A stretch of 64,000 nucleotides of DNA from Apostichopus japonicus (lineage: Eukaryota; Echinodermata; Holothuroidea; Aspidochirotida; Stichopodidae): NCBI RefSeq assembly GCF_037975245.1, contig NC_092577.1:26163398-26227397 (forward strand). Reading direction: 5' to 3'. Positions 37,301-52,626 of this stretch are shown piece by piece (position 1 is the stretch's first letter; every line of letters starts with the position of its first letter). A program made the translations under genes and the position numbers. The notes under the pieces are model-generated. The model made no database searches and was not told the DNA's origin. It was given only the letters and a program-made list of their open reading frames with translations.

Positions 37301-40300
37301 ACCTTTGACCTCCACCAATATCCTTCGACTTCCGGTGGTCCCTAGGATCCACGTGCACACTGACTATGAAGTTGGTCCGACATTCCGTGCCTGAGATATC
37401 GCGTTTACAAAGTTCGTCACCATTTCTCAACTGGTGACCCCAAATGACCTTTGACCTCCACCAATATCCTTCGACTTCCGGTGGTCCCTAGGATCCACGT
37501 GCACACTGACTATGAAGTTGGCCCGACATTCCGTGCCTGAGATATCGCGTTTACAAAGTTCGTCACCATTTCTCAACTGGTGACCCCAAATGACCTTTGA
37601 CCTCCACCAATATCCTTCGACTTCCGGTGGTCCCTAGGATCCACGTGCACACTGACTATGAAGTTGGCCCGACATTCCGTGCCTGAGATATCGCGTTTAC
37701 AAAGTTCGTCACCATTTCTCAACTGGTGACCCCAAATGACCTTTGACCTCCACCAATATCCTTCGACTTCCGGTGGTCCCTAGGATCCACGTGCACACTG
37801 ACTATGAAGTTGGTCCGACATTCCGTGCCTGAGATATCGCGTTTACAAAGTTCGTCACCATTTCTCAACTGGTGACCCCAAATGACCTTTGACCTCCACC
37901 AATATCCTTCGACTTCCGGTGGTCCCTAGGATCCACGTGCACACTGACTATGAAGTTGGTCCGACATTCCGTGCCTGAGATATCGCGTTTACAAAGTTCG
38001 TCACCATTTCTCAACTGGTGACCCCAAATGACCTTTGACCTCCACCAATATCCTTCGACTTCCGGTGGTCCCTAGGATCCACGTGCACACTGACTATGAA
38101 GTTGGTCCGACATTCCGTGCCTGAGATATCGCGTTTACAAAGTTCGTCACCATTTCTCAACTGGTGACCCCAAATGACCTTTGACCTCCACCAATATCCT
38201 TCGACTTCCGGTGGTCCCTAGGATCCACGTGCACACTGACTATGAAGTTGGTCCGACATTCCGTGCCTGAGATATCGCGTTTACAAAGTTCGTCACCATT
38301 TCTCAACTGGTGACCCCAAATGACCTTTGACCTCCACCAATATCCTTCGACTTCCGGTGGTCCCTAGGATCCACGTGCACACTGACTATGAAGTTGGTCC
38401 GACATTCCGTGCCTGAGATATCGCGTTTACAAAGTTCGTCACCATTTCTCAACTGGTGACCCCAAATGACCTTTGACCTCCACCAATATCCTTCGACTTC
38501 CGGTGGTCCCTAGGATCCACGTGCACACTGACTATGAAGTTGGTCCGACATTCCGTGCCTGAGATATCGCGTTTACAAAGTTCGTCACCATTTCTCAACT
38601 GGTGACCCCAAATGACCTTTGACCTCCACCAATATCCTTCGACTTCCGGTGGTCCCTAGGATCCACGTGCACACTGACTATGAAGTTGGTCCGACATTCC
38701 GTGCCTGAGATATCGCGTTTACAAAGTTCGTCACCATTTCTCAACTGGTGACCCCAAATGACCTTTGACCTCCACCAATATCCTTCGACTTCCGGTGGTC
38801 CCTAGGATCCACGTGCACACTGACTATGAAGTTGGTCCGACATTCCGTGCCTGAGATATCGCGTTTACAAAGTTCGTCACCATTTCTCAACTGGTGACCC
38901 CAAATGACCTTTGACCTCCACCAATATCCTTCGACTTCCGGTGGTCCCTAGGATCCACGTGCACACTGACTATGAAGTTGGTCCGACATTCCGTGCCTGA
39001 GATATCGCGTTTACAAAGTTCGTCACCATTTCTCAACTGGTGACCCCAAATGACCTTTGACCTCCACCAATATCCTTCGACTTCCGGTGGTCCCTAGGAT
39101 CCACGTGCACACTGACTATGAAGTTGGTCCGACATTCCGTGCCTGAGATATCGCGTTTACAAAGTTCGTCACCATTTCTCAACTGGTGACCCCAAATGAC
39201 CTTTGACCTCCACCAATATCCTTCGACTTCCGGTGGTCCCTAGGATCCACGTGCACACTGACTATGAAGTTGGTCCGACATTCCGTGCCTGAGATATCGC
39301 GTTTACAAAGTTCGTCACCATTTCTCCCCTGGTGACCCCAAATGACCTTTGACCTGCACCAAAATCCTTCGACTTCCGGTGGTCCCTAGGATCCACGTGC
39401 ACACTGACTATGAAGTTGGTCCGACATTCCGTGCCTGAGATATCGCGCTTACAAAGTTCGTCACCATTTCTCCCCTGGTGACCCCAAATGACCTTTGACC
39501 TGCACCAAAATCCTTCGACTTCCGGTGGTCCCTAGGATCCACGTGCACACTGACTATGAAGTTGGCCCGACATTCCGTGCCTGAGATATCGCGCTTACAA
39601 AGTTCGTCACCATTTCTCCCCTGGTGACCCCAAATGACCTTTGACCTCCACCAAAATCCTTCGACTTCCGGTGGTCCCTAGGATCCACGTGCACACTGAC
39701 TATGAAGTTGGTCCGACATTCCGTGCCTGAGATATCGCGTTTACAAAGTTCGTCACCATTTCTCCCCTGGTGACCCCAAATGACCTTTGACCTCCACCAA
39801 TATCCTTCGACTTCCGGTGGTCCCTAGGATCCACGTGCACACTGACTATGAAGTTGGTCCGACATTCCGTGCCTGAGATATCGCGTTTACAAGGTTCGTC
39901 ACCATTTCTCAACTAGTGACCCCAAATGACCTTTGACCTCCACCAATATCCTTCGACTTCCGGTGGTCCCTAGGATCCACGTGCACACTGACTATGAAGT
40001 TGGTCCGACATTCCGTGCCTGAGATATCGCGTTTACAAAGTTCGTCACCATTTCTCCCCTGGTGACCCCAAATGACCTTTGACCTGCACCAAAATCCTTC
40101 GACTTCCGGTGGTCCCTAGGATCCACGTGCACACTGACTATGAAGTTGGTCCGACATTCCGTGCCTGAGATATCGCGTTTACAAAGTTCGTCACCATTTC
40201 TCCCCTGGTGACCCCAAATGACCTTTGACCTGCACCAAAATCCTTCGACTTCCGGTGGTCCCTAGGATCCACGTGCACACTGACTATGAAGTTGGTCCGA

Positions 40301-43300
40301 CATTCCGTGCCTGAGATATCGCGTTTACAAAGTTCGTCACCATTTCTCCCCTGGTGACCCCAAATGACCTTTGACCTCCACCAATATCCTTCGACTTCCG
40401 GTGGTCCCTAGGATCCACGTGCACACTGACTATGAAGTTGGTCCGACATTCCGTGCCTGAGATATCGCGTTTACAAAGTTCGTCACCATTTCTCAACTGG
40501 TGACCCCAAATGACCTTTGACCTGCACCAAAATCCTTCGACTTCCGGTGGTCCCTAGGATCCACGTGCACACTGACTATGAAGTTGGTCCGACATTCCGT
40601 GCCTGAGATATCGCGCTTACAAAGTTCGTCACCATTTCTCCCCTGGTGACCCCAAATGACCTTTGACCTCCACCAATATCCTTCGACTTCCGGTGGTCCC
40701 TAGGATCCACGTGCACACTGACTATGAAGTTGGTCCGACATTCCGTGCCTGAGATATCGCGTTTACAAAGTTCGTCACCATTTCTCAACTGGTGACCCCA
40801 AATGACCTTTGACCTGCACCAAAATCCTTCGACTTCCGGTGGTCCCTAGGATCCACGTGCACACTGACTATGAAGTTGGCCCGACATTCCGTGCATGAGA
40901 TATCGCGTTTACAAAGTTCGTCACCATTTCTCAACTGGTGACCCCAAATGACCTTTGACCTCCACCAAAATCCTTCGACTTCCGGTGGTCCCTAGGATCC
41001 ACGTGCACACTGACTATGAAGTTGGTCCGACATTCCGTGCCTGAGATATCGCGTTTACAAAGTTCGTCACCATTTCTCAACTGGTGACCCCAAATGACCT
41101 TTGACCTCCACCAATATCCTTCGACTTCCGGTGGTCCCTAGGATCCACGTGCACACTGACTATGAAGTTGGTCCGACATTCCGTGCCTGAGATATCGCGT
41201 TTACAAAGTTCGTCACCATTTCTCAACTGGTGACCCCAAATGACCTTTGACCTCCACCAATATCCTTCGACTTCCGGTGGTCCCTAGGATCCACGTGCAC
41301 ACTGACTATGAAGTTGGTCCGACATTCCGTGCCTGAGATATCGCGTTTACAAAGTTCGTCACCATTTCTCAACTGGTGACCTCAAATGACCTTTGACCAC
41401 TACCAAAATCCTTCGACTTCCGGTGATCCCTAGGATCCACGTGCACACTGACTATGAAGTTGGTCCGACATTCCGTGCCTGAGATATCGCGTTTACAAAG
41501 TTCGTCACCATTTCTCCCCTGGTGACCCCAAATGACCTTTGACCTCCACCAATATCCTTCGACTTCCGGTGGTCCCTAGGATCCACGTGCACACTGACTA
41601 TGAAGTTGGTCCGACATTCCGTGCCTGAGATATCGCGTTTACAAAGTTCGTCACCATTTCTCCCCTGGTGACCCCAAATGACCTTTGACCTCTACCAATA
41701 TCCTTCGACTTCCGGTGGTCCCTAGGATCCACGTGCACACTGACTATGAAGTTGGTCCGACATTCCGTGCCTGAGATATCGCGTTTACAAAGTTCGTCAC
41801 CATTTCTCAACTGGTGACCCCAAATGACCTTTGACCTCCACCAATATCCTTCGACTTCCGGTGGTCCCTAGGATCCACGTGCACACTGACTATGAAGTTG
41901 GTCCGACATTCCGTGCCTGAGATATCGCGTTTACAAAGTTCGTCACCATTTCTCAACTGGTGACCCCAAATGACCTTTGACCTCCACCAATATCCTTCGA
42001 CTTCCGGTGGTCCCTAGGATCCACGTGCACACTGACTATGAAGTTGGTCCGACATTCCGTGCCTGAGATATCGCGTTTACAAAGTTCGTCACCATTTCTC
42101 AACTGGTGACCCCAAATGACCTTTGACCTCTACCAATATCCTTCGACTTCCGGTGGTCCCTAGGATCCACGTGCACACTGACTATGAAGTTGGTCCGACA
42201 TTCCGTGCCTGAGATATCGCGTTTACAAAGTTCGTCACCATTTCTCCCCTGGTGACCCCAAATGACCTTTGACCTCTACCAATATCCTTCGACTTCCGGT
42301 GGTCCCTAGGATCCACGTGCACACTGACTATGAAGTTGGTCCGACATTCCGTGCCTGAGATATCGCGTTTACAAAGTTCGTCACCATTTCTCAACTGGTG
42401 ACCCCAAATGACCTTTGACCTGCACCAAAATCCTTCGACTTCCGGTGGTCCCTAGGATCCACGTGCACACTGACTATGAAGTTGGTCCGACATTCCGTGC
42501 CTGAGATATCGCGTTTACAAAGTTCGTCACCATTTCTCCCCTGGTGACCCCAAATGACCTTTGACCTGCACCAAAATCCTTGGACTTCCGGTGGTCCCTA
42601 GGATCCACGTGCACACTGACTATGAAGTTGGCCCGACATTCCGTGCCTGAGATATCGCGCTTACAAAGTTCGTCACCATTTCTCCCCTGGTGACCCCAAA
42701 TGACCTTTGACCTGCACCAAAATCCTTCGACTTCCGGTGGTCCCTAGGATCCACGTGCACACTGACTATGAAGTTGGTCCGACATTCCGTGCCTGAGATA
42801 TCGCGTTTACAAAGTTCGTCACCATTTCTCCCCTGGTGACCCCAAATGACCTTTGACCTCCACCAATATCCTTCGACTTCCGGTGGTCCCTAGGATCCAC
42901 GTGCACACTGACTATGAAGTTGGTCCGACATTCCGTGCCTGAGATATCGCGTTTACAAAGTTCGTCACCATTTCTCCCCTGGTGACCCCAAATGACCTTT
43001 GACCTCCACCAATATCCTTCGACTTCCGGTGGTCCCTAGGATCCACGTGCACACTGACTATGAAGTTGGTCCGACATTCCGTGCCTGAGATATCGCGTTT
43101 ACAAAGTTCGTCACCATTTCTCCCCTGGTGACCCCAAATGACCTTTGACCTCCACCAATATCCTTCGACTTCCGGTGGTCCCTAGGATCCACGTGCACAC
43201 TGACTATGAAGTTGGTCCGACATTCCGTGCCTGAGATATCGCGTTTACAAAGTTCGTCACCATTTCTCCCCTGGTGACCCCAAATGACCTTTGACCTCCA

Positions 43301-46300
43301 CCAATATCCTTCGACTTCCGGTGGTCCCTAGGATCCACGTGCACACTGACTATGAAGTTGGTCCGACATTCCGTGCCTGAGATATCGCGTTTACAAAGTT
43401 CGTCACCATTTCTCAACTGGTGACCCCAAATGACCTTTGACCTGCACCAAAATCCTTCGACTTCCGGTGGTCCCTAGGATCCACGTGCACACTGACTATG
43501 AAGTTGGCCCGACATTCCGTGCATGAGATATCGCGTTTACAAAGTTCGTCACCATTTCTCAACTGGTGACCCCAAATTACCTTTGACCTCCACCAAAATC
43601 CTTCGACTTCCGGTGGTCCCTAGGATCCACGTGCACACTGACTATGAAGTTGGTCCGACATTCCGTGCCTGAGATATCGCGTTTACAAAGTTCGTCACCA
43701 TTTCTCAACTGGTGACCCCAAATGACCTTTGACCTGCACCAAAATCCTTCGACTTCCGGTGGTCCCTAGGATCCACGTGCACACTGACTATGAAGTTGGC
43801 CCGACATTCCGTGCATGAGATATCGCGTTTACAAAGTTCGTCACCATTTCTCAACTGGTGACCCCAAATGACCTTTGACCTCCACCAAAATCCTTCGACT
43901 TCCGGTGGTCCCTAGGATCCACGTGCACACTGACTATGAAGTTGGTCCGACATTCCGTGCCTGAGATATCGCGTTTACAAAGTTCGTCACCATTTCTCAA
44001 CTGGTGACCCCAAATGACCTTTGACCTCCACCAATATCCTTCGACTTCCGGTGGTCCCTAGGATCCACGTGCACACTGACTATGAAGTTGGTCCGACATT
44101 CCGTGCCTGAGATATCGCGTTTACAAAGTTCGTCACCATTTCTCAACTGGTGACCTCAAATGACCTTTGACCTCTACCAAAATCCTTCGACTTCCGGTGG
44201 TCTCTAGGATCCACGTGCACACTGACTATGAAGTTGGTCCGACATTCCGTGCCTGAGATATCGCGTTTACAAAGTTCGTCACCATTTCTCAACTGGTGAC
44301 CTCAAATGACCTTTGACCTCCACCAATATCCTTCGACTTCCGGTGGTCCCTAGGATCCACGTGCACACTGACTATGAAGTTGGTCCGACATTCCGTGCCT
44401 GAGATATCGCGTTTACAAAGTTCGTCACCATTTCTCAACTGGTGACCCCAAATGACCTTTGACCTCCACCAATATCCTTCGACTTCCGGTGGTCCCTAGG
44501 ATCCACGTGCACACTGACTATGAAGTTGGCCCGACATTCCGTGCCTGAGATATCGCGTTTACAAAGTTCGTCACCATTTCTCAACTGGTGACCCCAAATG
44601 ACCTTTGACCTCCACCAATATCCTTCGACTTCCGGTGGTCCCTAGGATCCACGTGCACACTGACTATGAAGTTGGCCCGACATTCCGTGCCTGAGATATC
44701 GCGTTTACAAAGTTCGTCACCATTTCTCAACTGGTGACCCCAAATGACCTTTGACCTCCACCAATATCCTTCGACTTCCGGTGGTCCCTAGGATCCACGT
44801 GCACACTGACTATGAAGTTGGCCCGACATTCCGTGCCTGAGATATCGCGTTTACAAAGTTCGTCACCATTTCTCAACTGGTGACCCCAAATGACCTTTGA
44901 CCTCCACCAATATCCTTCGACTTCCGGTGGTCCCTAGGATCCACGTGCACACTGACTATGAAGTTGGCCCGACATTCCGTGCCTGAGATATCGCGTTTAC
45001 AAAGTTCGTCACCATTTCTCAACTGGTGACCCCAAATGACCTTTGACCTCCACCAATATCCTTCGACTTCCGGTGGTCCCTAGGATCCACGTGCACACTG
45101 ACTATGAAGTTGGCCCGACATTCCGTGCCTGAGATATCGCGTTTACAAAGTTCGTCACCATTTCTCAACTGGTGACCCCAAATGACCTTTGACCTCCACC
45201 AATATCCTTCGACTTCCGGTGGTCCCTAGGATCCACGTGCACACTGACTATGAAGTTGGCCCGACATTCCGTGCCTGAGATATCGCGTTTACAAAGTTCG
45301 TCACCATTTCTCAACTGGTGACCCCAAATGACCTTTGACCTCCACCAATATCCTTCGACTTCCGGTGGTCCCTAGGATCCACGTGCACACTGACTATGAA
45401 GTTGGTCCGACATTCCGTGCCTGAGATATCGCGTTTACAAAGTTCGTCACCATTTCTCAACTGGTGACCCCAAATGACCTTTGACCTCCACCAATATCCT
45501 TCGACTTCCGGTGGTCCCTAGGATCCACGTGCACACTGACTATGAAGTTGGTCCGACATTCCGTGCCTGAGATATCGCGTTTACAAAGTTCGTCACCATT
45601 TCTCAACTGGTGACCCCAAATGACCTTTGACCTCCACCAATATCCTTCGACTTCCGGTGGTCCCTAGGATCCACGTGCACACTGACTATGAAGTTGGTCC
45701 GACATTCCGTGCCTGAGATATCGCGTTTACAAAGTTCGTCACCATTTCTCAACTGGTGACCCCAAATGACCTTTGACCTCCACCAATATCCTTCGACTTC
45801 CGGTGGTCCCTAGGATCCACGTGCACACTGACTATGAAGTTGGTCCGACATTCCGTGCCTGAGATATCGCGTTTACAAAGTTCGTCACCATTTCTCAACT
45901 GGTGACCCCAAATGACCTTTGACCTCCACCAATATCCTTCGACTTCCGGTGGTCCCTAGGATCCACGTGCACACTGACTATGAAGTTGGTCCGACATTCC
46001 GTGCCTGAGATATCGCGTTTACAAAGTTCGTCACCATTTCTCAACTGGTGACCCCAAATGACCTTTGACCTCCACCAATATCCTTCGACTTCCGGTGGTC
46101 CCTAGGATCCACGTGCACACTGACTATGAAGTTGGTCCGACATTCCGTGCCTGAGATATCGCGTTTACAAAGTTCGTCACCATTTCTCAACTGGTGACCC
46201 CAAATGACCTTTGACCTCCACCAATATCCTTCGACTTCCGGTGGTCCCTAGGATCCACGTGCACACTGACTATGAAGTTGGTCCGACATTCCGTGCCTGA

Positions 46301-46900
46301 GATATCGCGTTTACAAAGTTCGTCACCATTTCTCAACTGGTGACCCCAAATGACCTTTGACCTCCACCAATATCCTTCGACTTCCGGTGGTCCCTAGGAT
46401 CCACGTGCACACTGACTATGAAGTTGGTCCGACATTCCGTGCCTGAGATATCGCGTTTACAAAGTTCGTCACCATTTCTCAACTGGTGACCCCAAATGAC
46501 CTTTGACCTCCACCAATATCCTTCGACTTCCGGTGGTCCCTAGGATCCACGTGCACACTGACTATGAAGTTGGTCCGACATTCCGTGCCTGAGATATCGC
46601 GTTTACAAAGTTCGTCACCATTTCTCAACTGGTGACCCCAAATGACCTTTGACCTCCACCAATATCCTTCGACTTCCGGTGGTCCCTAGGATCCACGTGC
46701 ACACTGACTATGAAGTTGGTCCGACATTCCGTGCCTGAGATATCGCGTTTACAAAGTTCGTCACCATTTCTCAACTGGTGACCCCAAATGACCTTTGACC
46801 TCCACCAATATCCTTCGACTTCCGGTGGTCCCTAGGATCCACGTGCACACTGACTATGAAGTTGGTCCGACATTCCGTGCCTGAGATATCGCGTTTACAA
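34310..46900. repeat. Three dispersed copies of a multi-monomer block (offsets 2482 and 7008 bp)
   Basis: A block with a GGCCC/GCATGAG unit, a CCTC/CTACC/TCTCTAGG unit, a CCTC/CCACCAATAT unit, several GGCCC units and then a long uniform GGTCC run occurs three times. The TCTCTAGG marker is at 34711, 37193 and 44201, which are 17 and 48 whole monomers apart. The number of GGCCC units and the length of the uniform run differ between copies. Confidence 0.7.
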
Positions 46901-47664
46901 AGTTCGTCACCATTTCTCCCCTGGTGACCCCAAATGACCTTTGACCTGCACCAATATCCTTCGACTTCCGGTGGTCCCTAGGATCCACGTGCACACTGAC
47001 TATGAAGTTGGTCCGACATTCCGTGCCTGAGATATCGCGTTTACAAAGTTCGTCACCATTTCTCCTCTGGTGACCCCAAATGACCTTTGACCTCCACCAA
47101 TATCCTTCGACTTCCGGTGGTCCCTAGGATCCACGTGCACACTGACTATGAAGTTTGTCCGACATTCCGTGCCTGAGATATCGCGTTTACAAAGTTCGTC
47201 ACCATTTCTCCTCTGGTGACCCCAAATGACCTTTGACCTCCACCAATATCCTTCGACTTCCGGTGGTCCCTAGGATCCACGTGCACACTGACTATGAAGT
47301 TTGTCCGACATTCCGTGCCTGAGATATCGCGTTTACAAAGTTCGTCACCATTTCTCCCCTGGTGACCCCAAATGACCTTTGACCTCCACCAATATCCTTC
47401 GACTTCCGGTGGTCCCTAGGATCCACGTGCACACTGACTATGAAGTTGGTCCGACATTCCGTGCCTGAGATATCGCGTTTACAAAGTTCGTCACCATTTC
47501 TCCCCTGGTGACCCCAAATGACATTTGACCTCCACCAATATCATTCGACTTCCGGTGGTCCCTAGGATCCACGTGCACACTGACTATGAAGTTGGTCCGA
47601 CATTCCGTGCCTGAGATATCGCGTTTACAAAGTTCGTCACCATTTCTCCCCTGGTGACCCCAAA

Positions 47665-47744
47665 TGACCTTTGACCTGCACCATCCGTGCCTGAGATATC
47701 GCGTTTACAAAGTTCGTCACCATTTCTCTCCTGGTGACCCCAAA
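47665..47744. repeat. Truncated 80-bp monomer, copy 1
   Basis: CACCA at the DR1 flank is joined directly to TCCGTGCC at 47683/47684, removing 66 bp including the ETS site, the E-box block and TATGAAGTTGG. The junction shows no microhomology. Confidence 0.9.
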
Positions 47745-50226
47745 TGACCTTTGACCTGCACCAAAATCCTTCGACTTCCGGTGGTCCCTAGGATCCACGT
47801 GCACACTGACTATGAAGTTGGCCCGACATTCCGTGCCTGAGATATCGCGTTTACAAAGTTCGTCACCATTTCTCAACTGGTGACCCCAAATGACCTTTGA
47901 CCTCTACCAAAATCCTTCGACTTCCGGTGGTCCCTAGGATCCACGTGCACACTGACTATGAAGTTGGTCCGACATTCCGTGCCTGAGATATCGCGTTTAC
48001 AAAGTTCGTCACCATTTCTCAACTGGTGACCCCAAATGACCTTTGACCTCTACCAAAATCCTTCGACTTCCGGTGGTCCCTTGGATCCACGTGCACACTG
48101 ACTATGAAGTTGGTCCGACATTCCGTGCCTGAGATATCGCGTTTACAAAGTTCGTCACCATTTCTCAACTGGTGACCCCAAATGACCTTTGACCTGCACC
48201 AAAATCCTTCGACTTCCGGTGGTCCCTAGGATCCACGTGCACACTGACTATGAAGTTGGCCCGACATTCCGTGCCTGAGATATCGCGTTTACAAAGTTCG
48301 TCACCATTTCTCAACTGGTGACCCCAAATGACCTTTGACCTCTACCAAAATCCTTGGACTTCCGGTGGTCCCTAGGATCCACGTGCACACTGACTATGAA
48401 GTTGGTCCGACATTCCGTGCCTGAGATATCGCGTTTACAAAGTTCGTCACCATTTCTCAACTGGTGACCCCAAATGACCTTTGACCTCTACCAAAATCCT
48501 TGGACTTCCGGTGGTCCCTAGGATCCACGTGCACACTGACTATGAAGTTGGTCCGACATTCCGTGCCTGAGATATCGCGTTTACAAAGTTCGTCACCATT
48601 TCTCAACTGGTGACCTCAAATGACCTTTGACCTCTACCAAAATCCTTCGACTTCCGGTGGTCCGTAGGATCCACGTGCACACTGACTATGAAGTTGGTCC
48701 GACATTCCGTGCCTGAGATATCGCGTTTACAAAGTTCGTCACCATTTCTCAACTGGTGACCTCAAATGACCTTTGACCTGCACCAAAATCCTTGGACTTC
48801 CGGTGGTCCCTTGGATCCACGTGCACACTGACTATGAAGTTGGTCCGACATTCCGTGCTTGAGATATCGCGTTTACAAAGTTCGTCACCATTTCTCAACT
48901 GGTGACCCCAAATGACATTTGACCTCCACCAAAATCCTTGGACTTCCGGTGGTCCCTAGGATCCACGTGCACACTGACTATGAAGTTGGTCCGACATTCC
49001 GTGCCTGAGATATCGCGTTTACAAAGTTCGTCACCATTTCTCAACTGGTGACCCCAAATGACCTTTGACCTCCACCAATATCCTTCGACTTCCGGTGGTC
49101 CCTAGGATCCACGTGCACACTGACTATGAAGTTGGTCCGACATTCCGTGCCTGAGATATCGCGTTTACAAAGTTCGTCACCATTTCTCAACTGGTGACCC
49201 CAAATGACCTTTGACCTCCACCAATATCCTTCGACTTCCGGTGGTCCCTAGGATCCACGTGCACACTGACTATGAAGTTGGTCCGACATTCCGTGCCTGA
49301 GATATCGCGTTTACAAAGTTCGTCACCATTTCTCAACTGGTGACCCCAAATGACCTTTGACCTCTACCAATATCCTTCGACTTCCGGTGGTCCCTAGGAT
49401 CCACGTGCACACTGACTATGAAGTTGGTCCGACATTCCGTGCCTGAGATATCGCGTTTACAAAGTTCGTCACCATTTCTCCCCTGGTGACCCCAAATGAC
49501 CTTTGACCTGCACCAATATCCTTCGACTTCCGGTGGTCCCTAGGATCCACGTGCACACTGACTATGAAGTTGGTCCGACATTCCGTGCCTGAGATATCGC
49601 GTTTACAAAGTTCGTCACCATTTCTCCTCTGGTGACCCCAAATGACCTTTGACCTCCACCAATATCCTTCGACTTCCGGTGGTCCCTAGGATCCACGTGC
49701 ACACTGACTATGAAGTTTGTCCGACATTCCGTGCCTGAGATATCGCGTTTACAAAGTTCGTCACCATTTCTCCTCTGGTGACCCCAAATGACCTTTGACC
49801 TCCACCAATATCCTTCGACTTCCGGTGGTCCCTAGGATCCACGTGCACACTGACTATGAAGTTTGTCCGACATTCCGTGCCTGAGATATCGCGTTTACAA
49901 AGTTCGTCACCATTTCTCCCCTGGTGACCCCAAATGACCTTTGACCTCCACCAATATCCTTCGACTTCCGGTGGTCCCTAGGATCCACGTGCACACTGAC
50001 TATGAAGTTGGTCCGACATTCCGTGCCTGAGATATCGCGTTTACAAAGTTCGTCACCATTTCTCCCCTGGTGACCCCAAATGACATTTGACCTCCACCAA
50101 TATCATTCGACTTCCGGTGGTCCCTAGGATCCACGTGCACACTGACTATGAAGTTGGTCCGACATTCCGTGCCTGAGATATCGCGTTTACAAAGTTCGTC
50201 ACCATTTCTCCCCTGGTGACCCCAAA

Positions 50227-50306
50227 TGACCTTTGACCTGCACCATCCGTGCCTGAGATATCGCGTTTACAAAGTTCGTCACCATTTCTCTCCTGGTGAC
50301 CCCAAA
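50227..50306. repeat. Truncated 80-bp monomer, copy 2
   Basis: It has the identical 66-bp deletion junction at 50245/50246, 2562 bp from copy 1, within the same order of neighbouring variants. One deletion followed by segmental duplication explains both. Confidence 0.9.
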
Positions 50307-52626
50307 TGACCTTTGACCTGCACCAAAATCCTTCGACTTCCGGTGGTCCCTAGGATCCACGTGCACACTGACTATGAAGTTGGCCCGACATTCCGTGCCT
50401 GAGATATCGCGTTTACAAAGTTCGTCACCATTTCTCAACTGGTGACCCCAAATGACCTTTGACCTCTACCAAAATCCTTCGACTTCCGGTGGTCCCTAGG
50501 ATCCACGTGCACACTGACTATGAAGTTGGTCCGACATTCCGTGCCTGAGATATCGCGTTTACAAAGTTCGTCACCATTTCTCAACTGGTGACCCCAAATG
50601 ACCTTTGACCTCTACCAAAATCCTTCGACTTCCGGTGGTCCCTTGGATCCACGTGCACACTGACTATGAAGTTGGTCCGACATTCCGTGCCTGAGATATC
50701 GCGTTTACAAAGTTCGTCACCATTTCTCAACTGGTGACCCCAAATGACCTTTGACCTCTACCAAAATCCTTCGACTTCCGGTGGTCCCTAGGATCCACGT
50801 GCACACTGACTATGAAGTTGGTCCGACATTCCGTGCCTGAGATATCGCGTTTACAAAGTTCGTCACCATTTCTCAACTGGTGACCCCAAATGACCTTTGA
50901 CCTCTACCAAAATCCTTGGACTTCCGGTGGTCCCTAGGATCCACGTGCACACTGACTATGAAGTTGGTCCGACATTCCGTGTCTGAGATATCGCGTTTAC
51001 AAAGTTCGTCACCATTTCTCAACTGGTGACCTCAAATGACCTTTGACCTCTACCAAAATCCTTCGACTTCCGGTGGTCCGTAGGATCCACGTGCACACTG
51101 ACTATGAAGTTAGTCCGACATTCCGTGCCTGAGATATCGCGTTTACAAAGTTCGTCACCATTTCTCAACTGGTGACCTCAAATGACCTTTGACCTGCACC
51201 AAAATCCTTGGACTTCCGGTGGTCCCTTGGATCCACGTGCACACTGACTATGAAGTTGGTCCGACATTCCGTGCTTGAGATATCGCGTTTACAAAGTTCG
51301 TCACCATTTCTCAACTGGTGACCCCAAATGACATTTGACCTCCACCAAAATCCTTGGACTTCCGGTGGTCCCTAGGATCCACGTGCACACTGACTATGAA
51401 GTTGGTCCGACATTCCGTGCCTGAGATATCGCGTTTACAAAGTTCGTCACCATTTCTCAACTGGTGACCCCAAATGACCTTTGACCTCCACCAATATCCT
51501 TCGACTTCCGGTGGTCCCTAGGATCCACGTGCACACTGACTATGAAGTTGGCCCGACATTCCGTGCCTGAGATATCGCGTTTACAAAGTTCGTCACCATT
51601 TCTCAACTGGTGACCCCAAATGACCTTTGACCTCTACCAAAATCCTTGGACTTCCGGTGGTCCTTAGGATCCACGTGCACACTGACTATGAAGTTGGTCC
51701 GACATTCCGTGCCTGAGATATCGCGTTTACAAAGTTCGTCACCATTTCTCAACTGGTGACCTCAAATGACCTTTGACCTCTACCAAAATCCTTCGACTTC
51801 CGGTGGTCCGTAGGATCCACGTGCACACTGACTATGAAGTTGGTCCGACATTCCGTGCCTGAGATATCGCGTTTACAAAGTTCGTCACTATTTCTCAACT
51901 GGTGACCTCAAATGACCTTTGACCTGCACCAAAATCCTTCGACTTCCGGTGGTCCCTTGGATCCACGTGCACACTGACTATGAAGTTGGTCCGACATTCC
52001 GTGCTTGAGATATCGCGTTTACAAAGTTCGTCACCATTTCTCAACTGGTGACCCCAAATGACATTTGACCTCCACCAAAATCCTTGGACTTCCGGTGGTC
52101 CCTAGGATCCACGTGCACACTGACTATGAAGTTGGTCCGACATTCCGTGCCTGAGATATCGCGTTTACAAAGTTCGTCACCATTTCTCAACTGGTGACCC
52201 CAAATGACCTTTGACCTCCACCAATATCCTTCGACTTCCGGTGGTCCCTAGGATCCACGTGCACACTGACTATGAAGTTGGTCCGACATTCCGTGCCTGA
52301 GATATCGCGTTTACAAAGTTCGTCACCATTTCTCAACTGGTGACCCCAAATGACCTTTGACCTCCACCAATATCCTTCGACTTCCGGTGGTCCCTAGGAT
52401 CCACGTGCACACTGACTATGAAGTTGGCCCGACATTCCGTGCCTGAGATATCGCGTTTACAAAGTTCGTCACCATTTCTCAACTGGTGACCCCAAATGAC
52501 CTTTGACCTCCACCAATATCCTTCGACTTCCGGTGGTCCCTAGGATCCACGTGCACACTGACTATGAAGTTGGTCCGACATTCCGTGCCTGAGATATCGC
52601 GTTTACAAAGTTCGTCACCATTTCTC

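Larger units (their letters stand above)
46921..52045. repeat. Higher-order duplication with a truncated monomer (period 2562 bp)
   Basis: The CCCCTGG/GCACCAATAT start (46921/49483), the 80-bp truncated monomer, and the surrounding CCTCTGG, ACATTTGACC and TATCATTCG variants all recur at 2562 bp, which is 17 monomers plus 80 bp. The right part is not perfect: the GTGCTTGAG marker is 2416 bp apart (48855/51271), one monomer fewer, and it recurs again 730 bp later (52001), showing a later 5-monomer duplication. Confidence 0.8.
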
